From JAABTH01 sp964390725 (GTDB taxonomy: Bacteria; Bacillota; Dethiobacteria; DTU022): a DNA stretch of 64,000 bases. Position 1 is the first letter of the stretch. The number at the start of each line of letters is the position of its first letter. Below, in pieces: positions 15,582-22,833 of the stretch. The position numbers and the translations under genes were made by a program. The stretch is taken from contig CAYMIW010000013.1 of NCBI GenBank assembly GCA_964390725.1, positions 1 to 64,000 of the forward strand. Reading direction: 5' to 3'. The notes beneath the pieces were generated by a model, which did not search any database, was not told the origin of the DNA, and saw only the letters and a list, made by a program, of their open reading frames with translations.

Positions 15582-16691
15582 ATGAAGTTAAAATATTTAT
15601 TAGGGATAATGTTACTTGTAATATTTTGTATAATAACCCTACCAGCATGCAATACACCTAGTGAAAAAAGTAACTCGATCATAGATGATGATCAAAGCGA
15701 AGTATCTCAAACAAGGATTATAAAAGATTTAAGTGGCAACGATATTGCAGTCCCTTATGCTAAAGATATAGAAAAGGTGATTATTGTTGCACCGCCATAT
15801 CTTTCTTTCTTCCTATCTGTAGTTCAACAACCAGAGATGGTTGTTGGTGCACATCCTGGAGCTTTTAATATGGCTAACCCAGAATTATTAAAAATAATGA
15901 TGCCAAATCAGGGAAGTGTTAATACACAATTTCTTGATGGCTTTAAATCAAATACTGAAGAAGTATTATTAATGGATCCGGATATTATCTTTATCTATGG
16001 AGAATTTCAAAGAGAAGGGTTAGAGAAAGTAGATATCCCAATTGTAAACCTGCAAGAATCTACAGGAGCTAATGTAGAGAGTTCTTCATTAGGAATTGTA
16101 AATCTTATGAGAGACATTTTTGAGATAAAGGGTGACAATTTATTTCAAAAAGAATGGGAACAATCTAACAAACTGGCTAAAGAAGTCTTTGAAAAGAATA
16201 AAAAAAATGAGCAACAAAGAGGATTAGTTGTTTTTTCAAATACTAGTGGGACCATAACTGTTCGAGGCGTTGGGTCTTTTGGCGATGATTGGTTAAAAAC
16301 ATCAGGATTAATAAATGTTGTAGAAATGCAAGGAGACAATTTAGAAGTGTCCATGGAAGATATATATAATTGGGATCCAGATATTATTTATACTATGGGC
16401 CCAGTGGGAGCTGAAACTATGATAGCCAACCAAGCTGAAGGACAGGACTGGTCATATGTTAATGCATTTAAGTCGGAGAGGATATATGATATTCCGGAAA
16501 GCTTAACAAAGTGGCATGCGGGTTCTCCAGATGCTCCATTAACACTGCTTTGGATGTTAAGTAAGAATTTCCCTGATGACTTTTCAGAGGAAGAATATAA
16601 TGAGAAAATGAAACAATACTATAAGAATAATTATAGCATTGAACTTACTGATTCCTTATTAGAATCTATTTTGTATCCGATAAGGAATTAA
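15582..16691 (+). CDS. ABC transporter substrate-binding lipoprotein, locus 2
   Basis: 369 residues from the ATG at 15582, which has an AGGAGGG site 6-7 nt upstream; an in-frame extension to 15528 lacks one. The signal peptide ends in the lipobox LPAC with lipid Cys23. The mature part opens with a Ser/Asp-rich linker and IIKDLSGNDIAVP, followed by the two-lobe class III pattern (MDPDIIFIYGE, YNWDPDIIYTMG). It is the first intact gene behind cobalamin riboswitch 2 and ends one base before the permease. A corrinoid or other metal-tetrapyrrole ligand is likely but unproven. Confidence 0.9.
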   Translation: MKLKYLLGIMLLVIFCIITLPACNTPSEKSNSIIDDDQSEVSQTRIIKDLSGNDIAVPYAKDIEKVIIVAPPYLSFFLSVVQQPEMVVGAHPGAFNMANPELLKIMMPNQGSVNTQFLDGFKSNTEEVLLMDPDIIFIYGEFQREGLEKVDIPIVNLQESTGANVESSSLGIVNLMRDIFEIKGDNLFQKEWEQSNKLAKEVFEKNKKNEQQRGLVVFSNTSGTITVRGVGSFGDDWLKTSGLINVVEMQGDNLEVSMEDIYNWDPDIIYTMGPVGAETMIANQAEGQDWSYVNAFKSERIYDIPESLTKWHAGSPDAPLTLLWMLSKNFPDDFSEEEYNEKMKQYYKNNYSIELTDSLLESILYPIRN

Positions 16692-16692
16692 A

Positions 16693-17709
16693 ATGGCTGA
16701 AAGGAAAATAGACAAATTTATTTTGTTTATGATATTTTCTCTATCTATAATACTGTGTTTGATATTTTTATCACTCTTCGTTGGGCGATTTTATGTATCG
16801 CCCAACGAAGTTATATCAGTATTAACATCTAAGTTGTTGAGCAGCTCAGTTGAAGAGATTAGCACAACTGTAGTTTGGGAAATTCGGTTTCCTCGATTAC
16901 TATTAGCAATATTAGTGGGTGCTGGATTAGCTGCTTCTGGAGCGGCGTTTCAGGGGTGTTTTTATAATCCATTAGTTAGTCCAGATATCCTTGGGGTTAG
17001 CTCAGGTGCGGGATTTGGTGCAAGCCTGGGAATATTATTAACAGGGGTATCTACAGGAGTCACAAGTATATTGGCCTTTGCATTTGGTTTAGTTAGCGTT
17101 TTACTTAGTTGGATATTGTCTAAGATGCGTAAAGGGGCTGAAATGCTATCTTTGGTTCTGTCTGGAATTATTGTTTCAGCAGTTTTTAATGCGCTAATAT
17201 CTCTGGTGAAGTTAGTAGCTGATACAGATTCTTTGTTACCGGCTATTACTTTCTGGTTAATGGGTAGTTTTTCAGGTGCTACAATAGAGACTATTAAATA
17301 TGTAGCAATCCCAATAATTTTAGGTATTATTGCCTTGCTATTTTTGCGATGGAGAATAAATTTATTAACTCTTGGGGATGAAGAAGCTAAGTCTTTAGGG
17401 ACAAACCCTGGGAGAATTCGGCTAGCTGTAATTATTTCTGCTACAGTCATTACTGCAACTTCAGTTATGGCTGCAGGGGTTATTGGGTGGGTTGGATTAA
17501 TTGTACCAAACTTGTGCCGCATGATCGTAGGTGATGATTATAGAAGGTTATTACCAGCATCTTGTGTTGTCGGTGCGATTTTTATGTTAATAGTAGACTT
17601 AGTTGCAAGATCATTAACGGCTGCAGAAATACCAATTGGCATTCTTACTGCTCTTATCGGTGCACCATTTTTTGCGCTAGTTTATATAAGAGGAGGGAAA
17701 GCTAGATGA
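16693..17709 (+). CDS. ABC transporter permease, FecCD/BtuC family, locus 2
   Basis: 338 residues with nine or ten hydrophobic segments. FecCD marks: RFPRLLLAILVGAGLAASG, NPLVSPDILGVSSGAGFGA, GDEEAKSLGTNPGR (coupling loop) and AGVIGWVGLIVPNLCRM. It begins two bases after the binding-protein stop and overlaps the ATPase gene by ATGA, so the three genes are one translational unit. It would form the membrane channel for the locus 2 importer. It is only moderately similar to the permease at 7934-9034, so the two importers are paralogues rather than recent copies. Confidence 0.92.
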   Translation: MAERKIDKFILFMIFSLSIILCLIFLSLFVGRFYVSPNEVISVLTSKLLSSSVEEISTTVVWEIRFPRLLLAILVGAGLAASGAAFQGCFYNPLVSPDILGVSSGAGFGASLGILLTGVSTGVTSILAFAFGLVSVLLSWILSKMRKGAEMLSLVLSGIIVSAVFNALISLVKLVADTDSLLPAITFWLMGSFSGATIETIKYVAIPIILGIIALLFLRWRINLLTLGDEEAKSLGTNPGRIRLAVIISATVITATSVMAAGVIGWVGLIVPNLCRMIVGDDYRRLLPASCVVGAIFMLIVDLVARSLTAAEIPIGILTALIGAPFFALVYIRGGKAR

Positions 17710-18476
17710 GATTATCCGTTCAAAAAGGGACATTTTACTATCACAAAAGTGAGCCTATTTTTACTAATGTTTCTTTTTTGTTAGAGCAAGGGCGAATTAT
17801 GACAATATTAGGTTCTAATGGTATTGGGAAAACAACCCTTCTTAAATGTATTATGGGATTTAACAAATGGATATCTGGTAATTGTTTTGTTGATGATATG
17901 GAATTAAAGGAAATTGAAAAAGTTGATGGAATTGGATTTGTTCCGCAAGCTCATAGATCTGTTTTTAGCTTTAGTGTTGAAGAAATGGTGTCTTTAGGTT
18001 GTGCAAGAAGGGTACCATTATTTGGGGTTCCTATAAAAGAAGATAAAACTAGTGTAAGGAGTGCTTTGCAAACAGTGGGGATTGAAAAACTATCAAATCG
18101 CCTATGCTCTCAACTAAGCGGAGGCCAACTCCAGCTTGTATATATAGCACGTGCGATAGTTAGTGAACCCCAATTAGTTATAATGGATGAGCCTGAAGCA
18201 CATTTAGACTTTAAAAATCAATACATGATCCTTAATTTGATTGAAAAATTAAATATCGAAAAGAAAATATCTTTTTTGATCAATACTCATTGTCCTGATC
18301 ATGCTCTAAGAATATCTCATAATGCATTAATTTTAGGGAAAAATGAATATGTTACCGGAAAAGCAGAAGAAATAATTAATGCTAATAATATTTTAAGTTA
18401 TTTTGAAGTGCATACAAAAATATTTAAAATCCCTGGAATAACTAGGCCTGCTGATGCTTTTGTTGTTGTTGATTAA
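17706..18476 (+). CDS. ABC transporter ATP-binding protein, locus 2
   Basis: 256 residues. Walker A is GSNGIGKTT instead of the usual GPNGAGKST. The Q-loop (FVPQAHRS) and signature (LSGGQLQLV) are normal. Walker B reads VIMDEPEAHLD rather than DEPTSNLD, and the switch His lies in NTHCPDHAL. All catalytic positions are kept, so activity is expected. It overlaps the permease by 4 bp and powers the same importer. The following methyltransferase gene begins 19 nt after its stop. Confidence 0.9.
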   Translation: MRLSVQKGTFYYHKSEPIFTNVSFLLEQGRIMTILGSNGIGKTTLLKCIMGFNKWISGNCFVDDMELKEIEKVDGIGFVPQAHRSVFSFSVEEMVSLGCARRVPLFGVPIKEDKTSVRSALQTVGIEKLSNRLCSQLSGGQLQLVYIARAIVSEPQLVIMDEPEAHLDFKNQYMILNLIEKLNIEKKISFLINTHCPDHALRISHNALILGKNEYVTGKAEEIINANNILSYFEVHTKIFKIPGITRPADAFVVVD

Positions 18477-18495
18477 AGGAAAGGAGAATTTAAAA

Positions 18496-19494
18496 ATGAA
18501 ATCTGCAAAAACAATGCCGGAGTATCCTGCTGGTAAAATATTGGGTATAACAAATAATATGCTAGAGGCTCAAATAATATATTCAGCGTTAGAACTTGAA
18601 TTGTTTTCGCATATGGAGACTGGAAAAGATATTATTGAATTAAGCCATATGGCTAACTGTGATATAAGAAATTTAGAATTGATTGTAAAGGCTCTTGTGG
18701 CTATTGGTTATTTGAAAAAAGAGACTAATACTTACACAAACTTTCCTGAAATCAATTACTATTTAAATAAAAATAGTGATATGTATATTGGTGAGCATAT
18801 ACTTTATTGGCGAGACATGACTAATTTGCATGATTTAACAAATCTCGTAAGACATGGTAGTTCTGCAGAAGGTCAAAACTTAAATAATGGTGCAGATTTT
18901 TTTGATTTCCGCTCTATGGGAAAGAGTGCTTGTAATGTTATTTATACTGGTAGAGTTCAAAGTTTTATTAGCGCATTAGAAAAATTGTTTAGCACTTCCG
19001 ATGAAATTAACGTTTTGGACATGGGTGGTGGATCAGGAATCTTAGCATTAGAAACGGCTATAGCTTTCCCTAACTCACAGGTTACAGTCTTTGATCAAGC
19101 AAAAGTAATTCCTATCACCATAGAAAATATTAAAAAATATGGGCTAGATAAAAGAGTCAATACAAAAACAGGGAATTTTGTTACTGACAACATTGGTAAT
19201 AATTATGGTCTGATTATAGCAAGTGGTGTTATGGATTTTGCAGGTGATTTAGATCTTATGGCAAAAAAATTACATTCAGCACTAAATAAAAAAGGGTATT
19301 TAATAGTAACGACTCACGCCATAAATGAGGATTATACTGCTCCTAAGCAGGCAATACTAGGGTGGTTATCATCAAGAATTAATGGTTTAGATATATTAAA
19401 AACAAATAAAATGATTTGTAACACTTTATATAATAATGGATTTCAAAATGTTTTTAGTAATGAAAATGGGTTTCATGGGTTAATAAAAAAGTAA
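18496..19494 (+). CDS. SAM-dependent methyltransferase (O-methyltransferase/BchU-like family)
   Basis: 332 residues from the ATG at 18496, preceded by AAGGAG. The N-terminal 100 residues form a winged-helix dimerisation domain (EAQIIYSALELELFSHM, then NLELIVKALVAIGYLKK). A Rossmann SAM-binding domain follows, with motif I VLDMGGGSG at 173-181 and the acidic strand-2 end in VTVFD. This two-domain build is shared by plant-type O-methyltransferases, CrtF and the bacteriochlorophyllide C-20 methyltransferase BchU. The last gene of the riboswitch 2 locus, it may modify the imported or reduced compound. A tetrapyrrole substrate is an inference from context. Confidence 0.82.
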   Translation: MKSAKTMPEYPAGKILGITNNMLEAQIIYSALELELFSHMETGKDIIELSHMANCDIRNLELIVKALVAIGYLKKETNTYTNFPEINYYLNKNSDMYIGEHILYWRDMTNLHDLTNLVRHGSSAEGQNLNNGADFFDFRSMGKSACNVIYTGRVQSFISALEKLFSTSDEINVLDMGGGSGILALETAIAFPNSQVTVFDQAKVIPITIENIKKYGLDKRVNTKTGNFVTDNIGNNYGLIIASGVMDFAGDLDLMAKKLHSALNKKGYLIVTTHAINEDYTAPKQAILGWLSSRINGLDILKTNKMICNTLYNNGFQNVFSNENGFHGLIKK

Positions 19495-19845
19495 TGGCTC
19501 TTGAAATCGCCGGGATATCCGTTTCATGAATAGCCCCGCCCTCGACAAAGGGCATGAAGTCGTCGTAATACGCTTTCTCCAGCTTAAGGGATCTCATCGT
19601 CACGATGTTGCTTTCGTCCATTTTAAATTGGTAAAATAATTCGAAGATCTTGGGGTTATCCAATGAAGGACTCGGCTGTCATCCTGGCCTGCTGCTAAAT
19701 AAGGCCTCCTCATAGATGATAGATTTTGTCGCGTCAACAAATTTGGACTTCACAAAGTCTTTTTTGATGTTTTTTGCATCTTTTTGAATGTCGCTCAACT
19801 CTCAGGCGGCGAGACTATCCCCGCCATTCGTGATAATGAAAAATT
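19495..19845 (-). pseudogene. degenerate coding remnant of unknown family
   Basis: On the minus strand one frame reads ELSDIQKDAKNIKKDFVKSK, then DATKSIIYEEALFSSRPG, a TGA, and continues in the same frame as NPKIFELFYQFKMDESNIV and LEKAYYDDFMPFVEGGAI. The composition and coherence across the stop suggest a real but decayed gene. I do not recognise it. It fills the gap between the methyltransferase and blaI. Confidence 0.4.
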
Positions 19846-19848
19846 CAC

Positions 19849-19878
19849 TTGACCCTGCATTGACTATTGTGATAGTAT
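19849..19878 (+). promoter_or_regulatory. promoter for the blaI-like operon
   Basis: A -35 TTGACC (19849-19854), an 18-nt spacer and an extended -10, TGATAGTAT (-10 at 19873-19878). The region around and after the -10 (GTGATAGTATGCG and CTACTCCTATAGTC) is rich in TAGT/ACTA-like half-sites and could be the BlaI operator. Confidence 0.5.
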
Positions 19879-19905
19879 GCGAACGCACTACTCCTATAGT
19901 CTGAG

Positions 19906-20271
19906 GTGATTGAGTTGGAACTCATAAAGTTGTTTGACAGTGAATTGAAAATCATGGACATAATCTGGCGCGAGGGGAAAACCACCGCCAGGCATATTAG
20001 CTTGATTGCCGCTACGGAAATCGGCTGGAACAAAAATACTACTTATACAGTTATTAAGAAGCTCATTGATAAGAACGCCGTTTGCCGTGAGGAACCGGGC
20101 TTCGTTTGCTTCGCGCTCATAAACCGCAGCGACGTTCAAAAAGACGAAACCGAGCGGCTGATTAATAAGCTCTGGGACGGCTCAAAGAAAGCGTTCTTTG
20201 CCGCCTTCATTGACGACCAGCTTGCCGAAGACGAGCTTGCCGAACTTAGAGCCCTGATAGAAAAGAAGTGA
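19906..20271 (+). CDS. blaI: BlaI/MecI/CopY-family transcriptional repressor
   Basis: About 118-121 residues. The N-terminal winged helix is clear: LTD-like opening FDSELKIMDIIWREGKTTARHI, then NKNTTYTVIKKLIDKNAV, with the strand-turn-strand EEPGFVCFAL. A C-terminal helical dimerisation tail follows. The start may be GTG at 19906 or TTG at 19915; the latter has GAGGTG about 7 nt upstream and fits family length. It overlaps the next gene by GTGA. Such repressors are normally inactivated by the membrane protease BlaR1, but here blaR1 has lost its protease part, so regulation may be frozen. Confidence 0.85.
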   Translation: MIELELIKLFDSELKIMDIIWREGKTTARHISLIAATEIGWNKNTTYTVIKKLIDKNAVCREEPGFVCFALINRSDVQKDETERLINKLWDGSKKAFFAAFIDDQLAEDELAELRALIEKK

Positions 20272-20698
20272 CACCAATGCTATCCGAAATCTTTTACTGG
20301 GCGCTAAACATCAGCATCATCGGAGGAGCGACTGGGCTAATCGTTGCTATTGTGCGAAAGATACCAGGATTCCCGCGCTTCGCAGCGTATGCTCTATGGC
20401 TTCTGCCTTTGGTTAGGCTTTGGATTCCATTCGGCATAGCGAGCCGCTGGAGTTTGTTTGTGACGCCAAGGTTCTGAAAGCAATGGGCGAAGGTAAGGCA
20501 AAAGACTACGCCGCAGCGCTGCTGTCCTGTGCCGCCGGGCGAAGCTATTTCATCAGTGCCTTTGGCGGAGCGAAAATACAAATACGCATTGAAAGCATTT
20601 TATCGTATAAGAGGCTGATCGTATTATCTACAGCAGCATTCGGTGTGCTGATCATCGCCATAAGCTTTGTTCTTATTACTAACGCCGTTGGAGGTTAA
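20268..20698 (+). pseudogene. blaR1-like M56 sensor protease pseudogene (central deletion)
   Basis: The first 57 residues from GTG 20268 are the BlaR1 N-terminal membrane region (SEIFYWALNISIIGGATGLIV and ALWLLPLVRLWIPFGI). Near 20435 the frame shifts and continues with the family segment after the active site: EFVCDAKVLKAMGEGKAKDY, ALLSCAAGRSYFISAFGG, and a final membrane helix. The HEXXH zinc protease motif and about 150 residues around it are deleted. Signal-driven cleavage of the BlaI repressor is therefore not possible with this copy. Confidence 0.8.
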
Positions 20699-20702
20699 GC
20701 CT

Positions 20703-21858
20703 ATGAAGCAGTTCTTCTGTTTAGTGATTGCGATCATCATCGCTTGCGCCATATCAGGCTGCGGTTCAAACCGGTAAACAGTTTCAGCCTGCACGAGACG
20801 CCGCAGATCTACGTTTTGCAAGATGGAGAACCATTCGCCATAATGCCAACAGTAACTCTTTACGAAAACGGCAACGCACGGCTCTCACAACCGCCCATCA
20901 GCAGCTTCGGACTGTTCACCATCGGGCGGTACGAGATAAACGAAAACGAATTAACGGTTACGCACAGCGAAAACGTAAGCGCGACATTTGAAATATCTGA
21001 TAGCGGGGATACACTGACGCTGAAATCAGCGAGCTTGGGATTTACACAAGTCGGAGCAGTTTATAAATACCGTTCCAACGCTGATTATTTAAGCCAATAC
21101 CCCGAAATCGAAGGCGAAACGCTAAGCTAACAGTTGACGCTTTACACGAACTGGCGAAGAAAGCCCCAAATCTTACCGTCTCGGACTTCGAGAAGTACGC
21201 GCATTTTGATATTGACCCGAATTACCATGTATTCGACGTTGACAGAGAATACACGCTCACAGTGATTTATGACATTGACGGCAACACAAGCTGCACGGTT
21301 GAGCGCAATTCGAGTGGCGAGAGTTCCCCGTTAAACCTAAACGGCTCAACTAATCTTGTTTTTGATTCATACCTCGGCTTGGCGATCATTACAAAATACG
21401 AAACCCAAAAATGGCTTGATTATTTCATGGATGACGAACTGCCTTGGGACGAAAGCAAGAAACTGGCGCTTCCCGAATTTCCCGGCGTCATTTTTACTTG
21501 GACATCTGAAAAAGTGACAGCGGGAGATAAAGAACTATTCCAGGGAATGCCTGTATGGAACGTGTACCTGATGGACTTGACGAATGACGGCAAGCCTGAG
21601 TTCTGTGCCTCAATTAGCTTCGGTTCCGGTATTATTGATAATCGCATCATTGTTTACGATTATGACGCAGATAAGGAATATCAACTGGCTGACCGAATGC
21701 ACTACGATTATTTTCTGTCCATGCAAGATGGGCTTCTTATGGCCACCCAAACCGGCTATATGGATAAAAAAACGCTCGTGTCAGCGGAACTGCAGCTTAT
21801 TAACGGAGAGATTTTCAGGTTCGGTCGTTCAATGGAAGAAAAGAAGGAAACACCATAA
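20703..21858 (+). pseudogene. M56/BlaR1-associated secreted lipoprotein with frameshifts
   Basis: ATG 20703 starts a lipoprotein signal peptide (MKQFFCLVIAIIIACAISGC) that ends at a TAA at 20775. Coding continues in another frame to 21130 (ETPQIYVLQDGEPFAIMP, TVTHSENVSATFEISDSGD), then shifts again near 21125 into KLTVDALHELAKKAPNLTVSDF. It runs on to 21858 (DLTNDGKPEFCASISFGSGI, VYDYDADKEYQLADRMHYDY). These blocks resemble extracellular domains linked to M56 BlaR1-type proteins in Firmicutes. At least two frameshifts make it a pseudogene, although a 198-residue part (21262-21858) remains open. Confidence 0.6.
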
Positions 21859-21904
21859 ACGCTAAGGACGCATTGGACATTGCCAACGGGGGGGGGTATC
21901 TTCA

Positions 21905-22004
21905 ACTCCTTCGAATAGAGTATTAAGAAGTTATTGCGAGCATTACCACGGGAAGTAACATGATGTACTGCTCCAGGATATTCAATACGTAGTAGCCTGT
22001 CCAT
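21905..22004 (-). pseudogene. REP-associated tyrosine transposase (Y1) N-terminal fragment
   Basis: Starting at ATG 22004 the minus strand reads MDRLLRIEYPGAVHHVTSRG followed by NARNNF, the hallmark N-terminus of REP-associated (RAYT) transposases. The similarity ends by about 21905, next to a run of nine G. The HUH and Tyr motifs are missing. Nothing else is seen between 21859 and 22115. Confidence 0.75.
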
Positions 22005-22115
22005 AGAAACAGGCTATTGTGAAGTTTGCTTGATTGCAAAACCTGACCCCAATATGTTCGGGCTTTGGTAAAGTTTTCATGGTATAGTTTAGTCATAACG
22101 ATTCCTCCACAAAAA

Positions 22116-22685
22116 TCACATGGATTTCAAGTTGTTATTGAGCCTGTCAACGATTTTTTCAAAATCTCTTTGTCGCGCTTCTTCTGTCTTAAATGAAAAG
22201 TATCTCCTTGTGTATGTGCGCCGAACAGACGGCGACATATTATTAAAATTCTCATAAGCCGGAGATATGCCGCAGAGTTTTTCGGTGAACGATTCAATAT
22301 GTTCATCGGTTATCGGATTGCCTTTGGGGGCATCCCATGTTCCATTCTTTTTCGCTGTTTCCACGGCGTTCTCACCCAATTCGGTCATAATGCCTTTTTG
22401 CCGCAACACTTCAACCGTTTTCTTGTTCTTTTCAGACCAACTGCTTTTTATGCGGCGTTTCGTAAAATATTTCAAGTATTTGGTGTTGTCAATGCTCTGC
22501 ACCCGACCGTCAATCCATCCGAAACAAAGAGCTTCCTCCAAAGCATCGTTAGCAGATAAGGTAACAACTGCTTTCGTCTTTCCGAATACGAGCCATACGC
22601 CCTCGCTTGTTTCAGAATTGTTCTGTAGCCATGCACGGAAATCCTCGCGGGTTGAAAATAGTAATTCGGTTATATCTACTCTCAT
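22116..22685 (-). CDS. YdeI/OmpD-associated family protein
   Basis: A 189-residue soluble protein. It carries the family phrases FRAWLQNNSETSEGVWLVFGK, EALCFGWIDGRVQSID and the FTKRRIKSSWSEKN motif. The family is often annotated as YdeI/OmpD-associated or bacteriocin-resistance-like; its biochemistry is not settled. The ATG at 22685 is the natural start. The gene looks intact, stands alone and is flanked by remnants, which suggests it travels as a single accessory gene. Confidence 0.8.
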   Translation of the reverse strand: MRVDITELLFSTREDFRAWLQNNSETSEGVWLVFGKTKAVVTLSANDALEEALCFGWIDGRVQSIDNTKYLKYFTKRRIKSSWSEKNKKTVEVLRQKGIMTELGENAVETAKKNGTWDAPKGNPITDEHIESFTEKLCGISPAYENFNNMSPSVRRTYTRRYFSFKTEEARQRDFEKIVDRLNNNLKSM

Positions 22686-22833
22686 AATTATTTCTCACTT
22701 TCGTTTAGGCTGTTAAGGATTTTTCCCATAGTTTGGCCAAAAGAACCAGCTGTAGTGCCATTCCTCTTGCTTTCATCCACTATGTTAACCATAGCACAGG
22801 TTCGTTTATAGATAGCAAGTTAGACATGGCTTG

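Noticed and set aside
16962..17522. 186-codon minus-strand frame opposite the locus 2 permease
   Set aside because: Shadow of the FecCD permease codons; same reason as the frame at 8184.
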